From contig CAJTLU010000003.1 in NCBI GenBank assembly GCA_910577175.1, positions 145,406 through 209,405 of the forward strand: DNA of 64,000 bases. Direction: 5' to 3'. Source of the DNA: an uncultured Lachnospiraceae bacterium. GTDB taxonomy: Bacteria > Bacillota > Clostridia > Lachnospirales > Lachnospiraceae. The position numbers and the translations under genes are program-made. Numbering within the stretch: the first letter of the stretch is position 1; every line of letters starts with the position of its first letter. This document shows positions 1 through 9,655 of this stretch, in pieces. Below the pieces are notes generated by a model. The model did not search any database. It was not told the origin of the DNA and worked only from the letters and a program-made list of their open reading frames with translations.

Positions 1-153
1 CTGCACCATCCCGAGCGGCTGCTCCGCATATGTACCCATTTCCGGCAAAATATCATCAAGTACCTGAAGCGTCGGCTTCAGGCCGCGCAGCATGCGCATC
101 TGATAATCCCGTTTTCCAAGCTTAACCGCCTTCGCGTAATCTTCTTTTCCCAT
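1..153 (-). CDS. N-terminal part of a BMP-family ABC substrate-binding-like protein (runs off the window)
   Basis: The first 51 codons of a minus-strand gene are present; the rest lies beyond base 1. The start codon at 151-153 is preceded by a good GGAGGGA Shine-Dalgarno at the usual distance. The peptide begins MGKEDYAKAVKLGKRDYQ and continues to LDDILPEMGTYAEQPLGMVQ. I recall this opening, with an LDDILP motif and then a ...LGxVQ strand, from a Clostridia protein class in which a ParB-like N-terminal segment precedes a BMP-type substrate-binding domain. That assignment is from memory of the family and cannot be tested on 51 residues. No neighbour is co-transcribed within the window. Confidence 0.5.
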   Translation of the reverse strand, partial: MGKEDYAKAVKLGKRDYQMRMLRGLKPTLQVLDDILPEMGTYAEQPLGMVQ

Positions 154-511
154 AGTTCCCTCCTAATCAAACATCCTTTTAGCAAACAGATGAAAGGTTT
201 TTCATAACGTCTTCCACGTTTGTGAATCCTTTAATTTGACAACCCGGCACAGAGAATCAATACATCAGGATTTGATTTTTAAATTATTTCATATGCGCTA
301 TCTATCAGTTACGTCTAAAAATAGTAATTTCCTTTGTCCCGGTCAATTTTCCTTACTTTGACTCCGCTATCATAATACCAAATCCTCCGCCATTTTACAA
401 TAGGCAGAATTCTTGAGTTTCCGCAGTCCGGATTTCCTTTTACGTCCCGGAGGGGAGCAGCTGTACGCCTGTTCCTGCAAGCAGTTAAAATACCTGACCA
501 ACTGTATAAAA

Positions 512-606
512 GAGAATACACCTTATTTTTGCATTTGTCCGAAGAACCGCGGTTTTAGCGGAAGTTCGTTGAAGCGTTCATGCACGCAAAAATAAGGTGT
601 ATTCTC
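512..606. repeat. Family A palindromic element, copy 1
   Basis: Two perfect 21-nt inverted arms (512-532 and 586-606) enclose a 53-nt core that starts TTTGTCCGAAGAACCGC and includes TTTTAGCGGAAGT. The same core recurs near 1973, 23449 and 23743, each time inside different arm sequences. The 3' flank also contains GGCTTGTAAGAATGGG, shared with 23625-23638. The rest of the 154-660 gap holds no gene I can support. Confidence 0.75.
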
Positions 607-660
607 TCTTTTATTAAAGCAATTTTCCCGGCTTGTAAGAATGGGCATACAGCTGTGCTT

Positions 661-1857
661 TTACCTCTTTGGTCTCCCGAACAGCTCCTTTATCCGTCTG
701 GCTGCCTCCCTCGTATCCTCCGGACTTCCAAAGGTGGAAAAGCGGAAATACCCTTCGCCGCAGGCGCCAAAGCCCTCGCCCGGCGTGCCGACTACCTGTA
801 TCTCATGGAGCAGATAGTCAAACAACTCCCAGCTTGTCATACCGCCCGGACACTTCATCCAAAGATACGGTGCGTTCTTACCGCCGCAGTACCAGATGCC
901 AAGCTCGTCCAACGCCTCCATCAGACATGCCGCGTTGTTTTTATAAATCCGGATATTATCATGGATTTGCTTCTGCCCCTCCGGCGTGAAAACAGCCGCG
1001 CCGCCCTTTTGTATAATATAGGATACACCATTCGTTTTCGTCGTCCGGTTCCTGACCCACATCGCATTCAGGTTCATACCGCACCGTTCCAGCTCCTTCG
1101 GAATCACGGTATAGCCAAGCCTCGTTCCGGTAAAGCCGGCAGTCTTGGAAAGGGAGCAGATTTCAATCGCACAGGTACGCGCGCCCGGCAGCTCAAATAT
1201 ACTATGTGGCAATCCCGGCTCCTCGATAAAGGCCTCGTAGGCGGCATCGAACAGGATAACCGCCCCCGTCCTGTTTGCGTAATCTACCCACGCCTGCAGC
1301 TTTTCCTTGTCAAACACGGCGCCGGTAGGATTGTTCGGCGAGCAAATATAAAGAAGGTCTGCCGTTGTATCCGCCTCCGGCAACGGAAGGAAGCCGTTGT
1401 ATTCCCCCGACGCAAGATGGACGATTTTCCTGCCAGCCATGACATTCGCGTCCACATAGGCAGGATATGCCGGCTCAATCACAAGCGAGGTACTGCCCCG
1501 GTCAAATAAATCGAGAATATCGCCAAGCTCGTCGCTTGCGCCGCTTGAAACGAATACCTCCTCTGGCGAAAGCGTCACACCCCTTTTGGCATAATACCCG
1601 GCAACCGCCTCCCGTAAAAACGGCGCGCCGCACTCCGGCATATAGCCGTGAAAGCTTTCCTTTCCCGCCTGATCCTCCACCGCGCCATGAAGTGCCTGAA
1701 TCACCGCATCGCATAATGGCAGAGACACGTCCCCGATTCCCATACGGTACAGATGCGTCCCCGGATGCTCCTCAAGATACGCCTTTGTCTTCTGTGCAAT
1801 ATTATAAAATAAATAGGAATCCTTTAAATCCGCATAATGCATATTGATTGTCTGCAT
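661..1857 (-). CDS. dapL: LL-diaminopimelate aminotransferase
   Basis: A 398-residue fold-type I PLP aminotransferase. It should convert tetrahydrodipicolinate directly to LL-diaminopimelate using glutamate, for lysine and peptidoglycan synthesis in the cytoplasm. The N-terminus has the DapL hallmarks: INMHYADLKDSYLFY, then RMGIGDVSLPL near residue 40. The segment SPNNPTG lies near 174 and the PLP lysine is K238 in SLSKTAGFTGTR. The open frame extends 75 codons further, but the start at 1857 follows a clear GGAGGAA site and matches the family N-terminus; the extra stretch lies in the family A repeat. It is the last gene of the nitrogen run and is separated from carB by 282 nt, so it may have its own promoter. 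Its use of glutamate nitrogen fits the neighbours. Confidence 0.92.
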   Translation of the reverse strand: MQTINMHYADLKDSYLFYNIAQKTKAYLEEHPGTHLYRMGIGDVSLPLCDAVIQALHGAVEDQAGKESFHGYMPECGAPFLREAVAGYYAKRGVTLSPEEVFVSSGASDELGDILDLFDRGSTSLVIEPAYPAYVDANVMAGRKIVHLASGEYNGFLPLPEADTTADLLYICSPNNPTGAVFDKEKLQAWVDYANRTGAVILFDAAYEAFIEEPGLPHSIFELPGARTCAIEICSLSKTAGFTGTRLGYTVIPKELERCGMNLNAMWVRNRTTKTNGVSYIIQKGGAAVFTPEGQKQIHDNIRIYKNNAACLMEALDELGIWYCGGKNAPYLWMKCPGGMTSWELFDYLLHEIQVVGTPGEGFGACGEGYFRFSTFGSPEDTREAARRIKELFGRPKR

Positions 1858-1938
1858 GCTGTTCCTCCATTCTATATTCTTTTCTTGGATTTCTCTATAT
1901 TGTTTTCTTAGATTTCCACATTCTTCAAGTCCCCCTGC

Positions 1939-2113
1939 AAAGTCCCTGCGGCTGCACGCTGCCAGGAATTTGCATTTGTCCGAAGAACCTCGTTTTGCAC
2001 CGCTAAGCAGCATATTCTGCAGCAAATCCGTGTGTGTCCGCCGGAGGCTCTGAAGAAGTCCGGCAGAGTGCAACGCCTGCAAACTCCGGGGAAAATACAG
2101 CCGCCGGGACTTT
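1939..2113. repeat. Family A palindromic element, variant copy in the carB-dapL gap
   Basis: Outer arms 1939-1954 and 2098-2113 are 16 nt long with one mismatch. Inner arms are around 1961-1973 and 2079-2091. The core begins TTTGTCCGAAGAACC and ends GAAGTCCGGC, as in the other copies, but the middle differs (GCACCGCTAAGCAG). It fills most of the 282-nt gap between carB and dapL. I see no U-tract typical of a terminator on the minus strand. Confidence 0.65.
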
Positions 2114-2139
2114 ACAAAGAGGCTTAAAAATACAGAAAT

Positions 2140-5100
2140 TCAAGTATCTTTTTCATTGATTACCGCTATGCCGATAGTCGTTTCCTCCAGTACGTCTAAA
2201 AGAACCTTCACGGTATCTAACGACGTCAGCATTGTTACATTATTCTGGCTCGCACACTGTCTGATTGCGACTCCGTCTTCATAATGGATTCCCGATAAAA
2301 TCGCGCGGGTATTAATCACATAGCTGACATACCCTGCCCGGATAGAATCCAGAATTTCCTCGCTTCCCTCGCTTAACTTTCTTCTGACCCTCGTACGGAT
2401 TCCGTGCTCCTTTAAAAATTCCGCCGTGCCGATGGTTGCCTCGATATTAAAGCCCATATTGTAAAAACGGCGTATTAAGGAAAGCGCCTCCTCCTTGTCC
2501 TCGTCCGCCAGCGTCACGACAACCGTCCCATAGTTCTGCAGCTTCATTCCTGACGCAATCATTGCCTTATACATGGCGCGGTGCAGCTTCTTATCGTACC
2601 CGATTGCCTCCCCGGTCGATTTCATCTCCGGCGACAGATACGCGTCCATCCCGCTTAGCTTTGAGAAGGAAAACGCCGGAACCTTGACATAGTACCACGA
2701 CTTTTCTTTCGGATAGATTTCCGTAAGTCCCTGCTCCGCAAGACTCCTTCCCAGAATGGTATAGGTTGCGATATCCGCAAGGCTGTATCCGGTTGCCTTA
2801 GAAAGAAACGGGACGGTCCGGGAGGAGCGCGGGTTTACCTCGATGATAAAGACCCTGTCGTCCCCGTCCACAATAAACTGGATATTAAACAGACCGATAA
2901 TCCCGATGGCAAGTCCAAGCTTTTCGGTGTATTCGAGAATGGTTCTCTTGACCTGCTCCGAAATGCTGAACGACGGATATACGCTGATGGAGTCGCCAGA
3001 GTGGATACCGGTCCGCTCGACTAACTCCATAATGCCTGGAACAAACACCCTCTCCCCGTCGCAGACCGCGTCTACCTCGACTTCCTTTCCGCGGATGTAT
3101 TGGTCGACCAGTACCGGTCTGTCCTCGTCGATTTCCACCGCGGTCTTTAAGTAGCTGCGCATCTGCTCCTCTTTCGCGACAATCTGCATTGCCCTGCCGC
3201 CTAAAACAAAGCTTGGCCGTACAAGGACAGGATAGCCGATTTCCGCAGCTGCCCGGACGCCGTCCTCCACGTTCGTGACCGCCTGTCCCTGCGGTTGCGG
3301 GATGCCTGTCGAGGAAAGCAGCCTTTCAAACGCCTCCCGGTTTTCCGCCCGGTCAATCGCCGCGCAATCCGTCCCAATAATCTTTACGCCCCGCCTGCTC
3401 AACGGCTCTGCCAGATTCACTGCCGTCTGGCCGCCGAGCGCGGCTATTACGCCCTCCGGCTGCTCCAGCTCGATGACATTCATCACGTCCTCTACACAGA
3501 GCGGTTCAAAATACAGCTTATCCGAGCAGGTATAGTCGGTGGAAACCGTTTCCGGGTTATTGTTAATGATAATCGCTTCATAGCCCGCTTCCTGAATCGT
3601 CTTTACCGCATGGACGGTAGAATAGTCAAACTCAACCCCCTGCCCGATGCGGATAGGCCCCGAGCCGAGCACGACGATTTTTTTCCTGTCCGAAACGACC
3701 GATTCGTTTTCCTCCTCATAGGTGGAGTAAAAATACGGAATATAGCTGGCAAACTCCGAGGCGCAGGTATCAATCATTTTGTAAACCGGAAGAAGCCCCG
3801 CCCCTTTCCGGAACGCAAATATCTCCGTTTCCGTCCGGTTCCAGAGCCTTGCAATCTCCTTGTCAGAAAAGCCCATCCGCTTCGCATGATACAGCGCCTT
3901 TACATCTCCCGGATGCTCCCTTACCTCGTTTTCCTCTTCTACAATATTCTTAAGCTTTTGCAGGAAAAATAAATCGATTCCGGTAATCCCGGCAATCTCC
4001 TCCTCGCAAAAGCCCCGCCGCAAAAGCTCCGCCACCGCATAAATCCGGTCGTCGCTTCCGTTCCTGATATAGTCCGACAGCTCTGCTTCGCTTTCGTCGT
4101 CAAACCTGCTGCTATAAAGATGATACAGCCCTGTCTCTAAGGAGCGGATTGCCTTTAACAGGCTTTCCTCAAAGGTTCTTCCGACACTCATCACCTCGCC
4201 GGTCGCCTTCATCTGCGTGCCGAGCGTATGGCTGGCATCGGCAAACTTATCAAACGGGAACCGCGGCATTTTCGTCACGATATAGTCCAACGCCGGTTCA
4301 AATGATGCCGGCGTATTGGCTATCTGTATTTCATCTAACGTCATGCCGATTCCGATTTTAGCAGAAACCCTCGCAATCGGATAGCCGCTTGCTTTGGAGG
4401 CAAGCGCGGACGAACGCGATACTCTCGGATTAACCTCGATTAAATAATACCGGAAAGAACGCGGGTCTAACGCAAACTGTACGTTACAGCCGCCCTCAAT
4501 TTTCAGCGCGCGGATGATTTTTAACGCGCTGTCCCGGAGCATCTGGTACTCCTTGTTCGTTAAGGTCTGGGAAGGGCATACGACAATCGAATCTCCCGTA
4601 TGAATCCCGACCGGGTCCAGATTCTCCATATTACAAATTGTAATCGCCGTATCATTGCTATCGCGCATTACCTCATACTCGATTTCCTTATAACCCTTAA
4701 TGCTTTTTTCAATCAGCACCTGATGCACCGGGGAAAGGGAAAGTGCGTTTTTCATCAACGGCAGAAGCTCCTCCGCATTATCTGCAAATCCGCCGCCGGT
4801 GCCGCCTAACGTAAAGGCAGGGCGCAAAACAACCGGATAGCCGATTTTTTCCGCCACTGCCAGCCCCTCCTCCATAGAGGTCGCAATTTCCGAGGGCAGC
4901 ACCGGCTCCCCGAGGCGCTCGCAAAGCTCTTTAAACAGCTCGCGGTCCTCCGCCTGCTCGATGCTGCTCCCCCTCGTCCCTAAAAGCTCCGTGCGGCACT
5001 CTGCCAGAATCCCCTTCTTTTCTAACTGCATGGCAAGATTCAGCCCTGTCTGACCGCCGATTCCTGGCAAAATCGCATCCGGGCGCTCATAGCGGATGAT

Positions 5101-5328
5101 TTTCGCAATATACTCCAACGTCAGCGGTTCCATGTATACTTTATCGGCAATCGTCGTATCCGTCATAATAGTCGCCGGATTGGAATTGCAAAGGATGATT
5201 TCATACCCTTCCTCCTTTAACGCAAGACACGCCTGCGTCCCGGCATAATCAAATTCCGCCGCCTGACCGATGACAATCGGTCCCGAACCAATCACGAGGA
5301 TTTTTTTAATATCTGTTCTTTTCGGCAT
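2140..5328 (-). CDS. carB: Carbamoyl phosphate synthase large subunit
   Basis: A 1062-residue protein, the normal length for bacterial CarB. It makes carbamoyl phosphate from bicarbonate, two ATP and ammonia delivered by CarA, for pyrimidines and arginine. Both ATP-grasp halves are visible: VIGSGPIVIGQAAEFDY near residue 12 and VLGSGPIRIGQGVEFDYS near 550. Nucleotide-binding stretches such as RPAFTLGGTGGG and RPSFVLGGRAMQIV are intact. The C-terminal methylglyoxal-synthase-like allosteric domain is complete. The start at 5328 lies four bases after the carA stop, with a GAGGAGG site inside the carA end, indicating translational coupling. Confidence 0.97.
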   Translation of the reverse strand: MPKRTDIKKILVIGSGPIVIGQAAEFDYAGTQACLALKEEGYEIILCNSNPATIMTDTTIADKVYMEPLTLEYIAKIIRYERPDAILPGIGGQTGLNLAMQLEKKGILAECRTELLGTRGSSIEQAEDRELFKELCERLGEPVLPSEIATSMEEGLAVAEKIGYPVVLRPAFTLGGTGGGFADNAEELLPLMKNALSLSPVHQVLIEKSIKGYKEIEYEVMRDSNDTAITICNMENLDPVGIHTGDSIVVCPSQTLTNKEYQMLRDSALKIIRALKIEGGCNVQFALDPRSFRYYLIEVNPRVSRSSALASKASGYPIARVSAKIGIGMTLDEIQIANTPASFEPALDYIVTKMPRFPFDKFADASHTLGTQMKATGEVMSVGRTFEESLLKAIRSLETGLYHLYSSRFDDESEAELSDYIRNGSDDRIYAVAELLRRGFCEEEIAGITGIDLFFLQKLKNIVEEENEVREHPGDVKALYHAKRMGFSDKEIARLWNRTETEIFAFRKGAGLLPVYKMIDTCASEFASYIPYFYSTYEEENESVVSDRKKIVVLGSGPIRIGQGVEFDYSTVHAVKTIQEAGYEAIIINNNPETVSTDYTCSDKLYFEPLCVEDVMNVIELEQPEGVIAALGGQTAVNLAEPLSRRGVKIIGTDCAAIDRAENREAFERLLSSTGIPQPQGQAVTNVEDGVRAAAEIGYPVLVRPSFVLGGRAMQIVAKEEQMRSYLKTAVEIDEDRPVLVDQYIRGKEVEVDAVCDGERVFVPGIMELVERTGIHSGDSISVYPSFSISEQVKRTILEYTEKLGLAIGIIGLFNIQFIVDGDDRVFIIEVNPRSSRTVPFLSKATGYSLADIATYTILGRSLAEQGLTEIYPKEKSWYYVKVPAFSFSKLSGMDAYLSPEMKSTGEAIGYDKKLHRAMYKAMIASGMKLQNYGTVVVTLADEDKEEALSLIRRFYNMGFNIEATIGTAEFLKEHGIRTRVRRKLSEGSEEILDSIRAGYVSYVINTRAILSGIHYEDGVAIRQCASQNNVTMLTSLDTVKVLLDVLEETTIGIAVINEKDT

Positions 5329-5332
5329 CGTG

Positions 5333-6418
5333 CTATTCCTCCTCCATCCGCTTTAAAAAGTGTTCAAACAGGTATGTGCTGTCCTGCGGACCGGGTGCGC
5401 TCTCCGGGTGGTACTGTACGCTGAATATCCTGTCCTTTTCACATTTCACTCCTTCGACGGTCTGGTCGAGCAAATTGATGTGTGTTACGATAAGCCCCGT
5501 CTGCGCCAGACTCTCTGCCGCTACCGCATAGGAATGATTCTGCGACGTAATTTCTATTTTCCCGGTTTCCAGATTCCGCACCGGATGATTCCCTCCACGG
5601 TGCCCGAATTTCAGCTTATAGGTTTTCGCCCCACAGGCGAGCGAAATAATCTGGTGGCCCAGACAAATCCCGAACATCGGAAGGCTCCCCCGCAACGCCC
5701 TTACCGTCCCAATGACCGGCGGCACGTCCTCCGGGTTGCCCGGTCCGTTGGAAATCAGAAGCCCGTCCGGAGCAAGCGCCCTTATCGCGTCAGCCTCTGT
5801 ATTCCACGGCACCACCGTTACACGGCAGCCCCGTCTGCACAAGGACTGCACGATATTCTTCTTCATGCCGCAGTCAATTGCCACGACATGGAAGCCCTCT
5901 GCCCCGGGATTCGCCGTCCATATCCTTTTACAACTCACCCGCGCCACACTATCCGTCGGGAGGCTGCTTTTTTCAAGAAGCGAAAGCCCTTCTGCAAGCG
6001 GCATCGATGCCTCCGCAAGCAGAACCTTCCTGCTTCCGTAGTCGCGGACGGAGCGTGTCAGCTTCCGCGTATCAATCCCCCATACGCCCGGAATATGATA
6101 CCGTTTCATCACTTCCCCTAACGCCGCCGTGCTTCTGAAATTCGACGGAGCATCGTTATACTCCCGTACAATCAGACCGCCGATTACCGGCAGCTCTGTC
6201 TCGTAATCCTCCTCCGCCATCCCGTAATTCCCAATCAATGGATAGGTCATAACTACCGCCTGACTGGCATAGGACGGGTCCGACAGAATCTCCTGATAGC
6301 CGGTCATAGAGGTATTAAACACAAGCTCACAGACCCTTCTTGATTCCTCGCCGAACGCATAGCCGTAATATTCGCTCCCGTCCTCCAGAATAAGTTTTCT
6401 GTTATATTCCGTCGCCAT
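5333..6418 (-). CDS. carA: Carbamoyl phosphate synthase small (glutaminase) subunit
   Basis: A 361-residue protein that hydrolyses glutamine and channels ammonia to CarB. The N-terminal CarA domain includes LVFNTSMTGYQEILSDPSY. The class I amidotransferase domain carries the nucleophile in MFGICLGHQ and the His/Glu pair in YHPES near the C-terminus. The start was set at MATEYNRKL (6418) because it has a GAGGTGG site and matches the family. The upstream open frame (to 6508) runs into a palindrome and is not coding. Upstream lies purF across a 140-nt palindromic gap; downstream carB follows after four bases. Confidence 0.95.
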   Translation of the reverse strand: MATEYNRKLILEDGSEYYGYAFGEESRRVCELVFNTSMTGYQEILSDPSYASQAVVMTYPLIGNYGMAEEDYETELPVIGGLIVREYNDAPSNFRSTAALGEVMKRYHIPGVWGIDTRKLTRSVRDYGSRKVLLAEASMPLAEGLSLLEKSSLPTDSVARVSCKRIWTANPGAEGFHVVAIDCGMKKNIVQSLCRRGCRVTVVPWNTEADAIRALAPDGLLISNGPGNPEDVPPVIGTVRALRGSLPMFGICLGHQIISLACGAKTYKLKFGHRGGNHPVRNLETGKIEITSQNHSYAVAAESLAQTGLIVTHINLLDQTVEGVKCEKDRIFSVQYHPESAPGPQDSTYLFEHFLKRMEEE

Positions 6419-6450
6419 ACTGCCACCTCGCTTTATTTTTTCTCTTACGG

Positions 6451-6556
6451 TTCCGCATTTTCCTGCCTTTTTATGTTCCGCGGACTGTGCAAGCACTTCT
6501 TTTTGCATGCGTCTGCATAGTCCGCAGAACCTTTATAATTGCCTGAAAATGCGGAA
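6451..6556. repeat. Large imperfect palindrome in the purF-carA gap
   Basis: Arms of about 41-43 nt (6451-6491 and 6514-6556) are complementary with a few mismatches and bulges. They contain TTCCGCATTTTC / GAAAATGCGGAA outside and GTTCCGCGGACT / AGTCCGCAGAAC inside. The structure spans nearly the whole gap between the purF stop and the carA Shine-Dalgarno. No U-run follows on the minus strand, so it looks like an intra-operon stabiliser or repeat, not a terminator. Confidence 0.7.
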
Positions 6557-6558
6557 AC

Positions 6559-7992
6559 TCAGGTTGCTTTTATTCCCTGCCGCTCGGAAAGCTTCTGCTC
6601 GAAGCGTTCCTTTCTGGTGTCCTTGGGAACCGCCGTAGGGTAGCTCCCGTCGAAGCAGGCACTGCAGTAATTGCAGCTTTCCGCAAGCTCCGGAAGCGCT
6701 CCGGCCGGCACATAGCCGAGCGTATCCGCGCCGATGATTTCCGCAATTTTTTCTACGGGATACCGGCAGGCAATCAGGTGCTCCTTCGAGTCGATGTCTG
6801 TCCCGTAGTAGCACGGGTTCAGAAACGGCGGCGAGGATATCCGCATATGGATTTCCTTTGCGCCTGCCTCCCGGAGCAGCCTTACAATCCGCCCGCTCGT
6901 CGTCCCTCGGACAATCGAATCGTCAATCAGGACGACCCGCTTTCCCTTTACGCTTTCCTCAATGACGCTCAGCTTGATTCTCACCTGGTCAGTCCTTGCA
7001 TGCTGTCCCGGAGAGATAAAGGTTCTCCCGATGTATTTATTCTTAATTAACCCGATACCGTACGGAATGCCCGACTCCCTCGAGAAGCCGAGCGCCGCGT
7101 CCAGTCCCGTATCCGGTACGCCGATGACGACATCCGCCTCCACCGGGTGCTTCTGCGCAAGAATCCGCCCTGCGCGTACCCTTGCCGCATGTACCGATTT
7201 GCCGTCGATGACCGAGTCCGGTCTTGCAAAGTAAATATATTCAAACACGCACAGTCTCTTTTTCTGTCTGCCGCAATGCTCCCTGCGTGAAACTATACCA
7301 TTTTTTCCGAATACAAGGATTTCCCCCGGCTCCACATCCCGCACAAGCCTTGCCCCGACTGCGGCAAGCGCACAGCTTTCCGAGGCTGCCACATACATAC
7401 CGTCCTCCGTCACACCGTAGCAGAGCGGCCGGAAGCCGTAAGGGTCCCTTGCGCAGATCAGCTTCTGCGGCGACATCAGTATCAGGGAATAGGCGCCGTC
7501 AAAGCTTTCCATCGCGGCGCTGAGCGCATCCTCAATCGAAGGCGCCTTCAGGCGCTCCCTTGTCACGATATAGGCAATCGTTTCCGTATCGCTTGTCGTA
7601 TGGAAGATGGCGCCGGAAAGCTCCAATTCGTTTCGCAGCTCCGCTGCGTTGCTGAGGTTCCCGTTATGGGCAAGCGCCATCCGCCCTTTCTGGTGGTTCA
7701 CCTCAATCGGCTGGCAGTTCCTGCGGCTCGTGCCGCCCGTCGTCCCGTAGCGCACATGCCCGACCGCCATGCTCCCCTCCGGCAGACGGGATAAGACGTC
7801 CTCCGTAAATACCTCGTTTATGAGACCGAGGTCCTTATGGGAGCAGAACACCCCGTCGTCATTTACTACAATGCCGCAGCTCTCCTGTCCCCGGTGCTGC
7901 AGCGCATACAATCCGTAATACGTAATCCCGGCAACATCGGCAGGCTCCCGCGCCATGACGCCGAATACGCCGCATTCCTCTCTGACGCTCAT
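6559..7992 (-). CDS. purF: Amidophosphoribosyltransferase
   Basis: A 477-residue enzyme for the first step of purine synthesis, from glutamine and PRPP to phosphoribosylamine. A short propeptide MSVREE precedes the nucleophile Cys7 (CGVFGV), as in Bacillus-type PurF that is self-processed. The Ntn-glutaminase domain includes LQHRGQES and HNGNLSN. The PRPP site is VVLIDDSIVRGTTS near 345. Cysteines expected to hold a [4Fe-4S] cluster are present (LCVFEY, NPCYYG and CNYCSAC near the end), pointing to oxygen sensitivity. The ATG overlaps the pyrG stop in an ATGA junction. Finding it away from other pur genes is unusual but suits a glutamine-amidotransferase cluster. Confidence 0.93.
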   Translation of the reverse strand: MSVREECGVFGVMAREPADVAGITYYGLYALQHRGQESCGIVVNDDGVFCSHKDLGLINEVFTEDVLSRLPEGSMAVGHVRYGTTGGTSRRNCQPIEVNHQKGRMALAHNGNLSNAAELRNELELSGAIFHTTSDTETIAYIVTRERLKAPSIEDALSAAMESFDGAYSLILMSPQKLICARDPYGFRPLCYGVTEDGMYVAASESCALAAVGARLVRDVEPGEILVFGKNGIVSRREHCGRQKKRLCVFEYIYFARPDSVIDGKSVHAARVRAGRILAQKHPVEADVVIGVPDTGLDAALGFSRESGIPYGIGLIKNKYIGRTFISPGQHARTDQVRIKLSVIEESVKGKRVVLIDDSIVRGTTSGRIVRLLREAGAKEIHMRISSPPFLNPCYYGTDIDSKEHLIACRYPVEKIAEIIGADTLGYVPAGALPELAESCNYCSACFDGSYPTAVPKDTRKERFEQKLSERQGIKAT

Positions 7993-9602
7993 ACCTCACC
8001 TCCGCGGGAATACGCCAATGCCGCACCGACAAAGCCCAGAAACAGCGGATGCGGACGGTTCGGACGGCTTTTAAATTCCGGATGATACTGGACGCCCACA
8101 TAATACGGACGCCCGCTCAATTCCACCGTTTCTACCAGCCGTCCGTCCGGCGAGGTGCCTCCAAAGGTCAGCCCCTTCTCCTCAAGCACCGCCCGGTACT
8201 CGTTATTCAGCTCATAGCGGTGACGGTGGCGTTCACTGATCAGACTGCTTTTGTAGCAGCGCTCCAACGTCGTTCCCGGCCGGATGCTGCACGGATAGGC
8301 GCCGAGCCGGAGGGTACCGCCCTTATTGATTTCCTCGCTCTGTCCCGGCATAAAATCGATTACCCTATGCCGGCACTGCTCGTCAAACTCGCCGGAGTTG
8401 GCATCCGGGATTCCCGCTACGTTCCGGCTGTACTCGATAACGGCAATCTGCATGCCGAGACAGATGCCGAAATACGGCATGTTCTGTTCCCTTGCATAGC
8501 CCGCCGCCAGAATCATTCCTTCGATGCCGCGGCTGCCGAAGCCTCCCGGCACTAAAATCCCGTCAAGTCCCGCAAACACCTCTGTGGCATTTTCCGCCGT
8601 AATTTTCTCCGAATCAATCCACTGGATTTTAATGTGCGCGTCATGGGAATAGCCGGCATGCCGGAGCGCCTCTGCCACTGAAAGATAGGCGTCATGGAGT
8701 CCGACATACTTTCCTACAAGCCCGATGGTCACGCTGTGCTTTCTTCCCTTAATCTGCTCTACCATCTGCTCCCATTCCGTGAGGTCCGGCTCCGGCGCCA
8801 GAAGCCCCAGCTCCCGGCACACGACAGCGGAAAATCCCGACCTCTCCAGCATAAGCGGCGCCTCGTAAAGGTTCGGGATTGTAATATTTTCAATCACACA
8901 GTCCGGCTTTACGTTGCAAAACAGCGCAATTTTCTTAAAAATAGCCTCCTCCAACGGCTCGTCGCAGCGTAAAACAATCAGATCCGGCGTGATTCCCATG
9001 CCCTGCAGCTCCTTGACCGAATGCTGGGTGGGCTTGGACTTATGCTCCTCCGAGCCGCGCAGAAACGGCACCAGCGTCACATGAATAAACAGGCTGTTTT
9101 CCCGTCCTGCCTCCAGCGATATCTGGCGCACCGCCTCAAGGAACGGCTGCGACTCTATATCGCCGATGGTGCCGCCGATTTCCGTAATCACGATATCCGC
9201 GCCGGTTTTCCTGCCCACGTTATAGACAAACTCCTTAATCTCATTTGTAATATGCGGAATCACCTGCACCGTGGAGCCGAGGTACTCACCCCGGCGCTCT
9301 TTATTCAAAACATTCCAATAAACCTTACCGGCGGTAAGGTTGGAATACTGGTTTAAGTCTTCGTCAATAAAACGCTCATAATGACCGAGGTCAAGGTCCG
9401 TTTCCGCGCCGTCCTCGGTCACATAGACCTCGCCGTGCTGGTACGGGCTCATCGTACCGGGGTCTACGTTGATATAAGGGTCCAGCTTCTGGGCGGCAAC
9501 CTTAAAGCCCCTTGCCTTTAACAGCCGCCCGAGGGAGGCTGCCGTAATGCCCTTGCCGAGCCCGGAAACAACGCCCCCTGTTACAAAGATATATTTTGTC
9601 AT
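7989..9602 (-). CDS. pyrG: CTP synthase
   Basis: A 537-residue CTP synthase, which aminates UTP to CTP with glutamine. The N-terminal synthetase domain starts MTKYIFVTGGVVSGLGKG and continues with the LDPYINVDPGTMSP and GEVYVTEDGAETDLDLGHYE motifs. The C-terminal class I amidotransferase has the nucleophile in YFGICLGMQ and the HPEFKSRP motif near the end. Length and motifs are typical. The gene overlaps purF by four bases and lies about 50 nt downstream of asnB. Confidence 0.96.
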   Translation of the reverse strand: MTKYIFVTGGVVSGLGKGITAASLGRLLKARGFKVAAQKLDPYINVDPGTMSPYQHGEVYVTEDGAETDLDLGHYERFIDEDLNQYSNLTAGKVYWNVLNKERRGEYLGSTVQVIPHITNEIKEFVYNVGRKTGADIVITEIGGTIGDIESQPFLEAVRQISLEAGRENSLFIHVTLVPFLRGSEEHKSKPTQHSVKELQGMGITPDLIVLRCDEPLEEAIFKKIALFCNVKPDCVIENITIPNLYEAPLMLERSGFSAVVCRELGLLAPEPDLTEWEQMVEQIKGRKHSVTIGLVGKYVGLHDAYLSVAEALRHAGYSHDAHIKIQWIDSEKITAENATEVFAGLDGILVPGGFGSRGIEGMILAAGYAREQNMPYFGICLGMQIAVIEYSRNVAGIPDANSGEFDEQCRHRVIDFMPGQSEEINKGGTLRLGAYPCSIRPGTTLERCYKSSLISERHRHRYELNNEYRAVLEEKGLTFGGTSPDGRLVETVELSGRPYYVGVQYHPEFKSRPNRPHPLFLGFVGAALAYSRGGEV

Positions 9603-9655
9603 CGTCCTCTGCTCCTTCCTTCCCGCACCCTGCTGCGGTCAGGTTGATTTTCTTC

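Noticed and set aside
580..1509. Long plus-strand open frame opposite dapL, and similar long frames opposite carB, pyrG, asnB and addA
   Set aside because: They are antisense shadows of well-supported genes, with no family motifs and no ribosome-binding sites.
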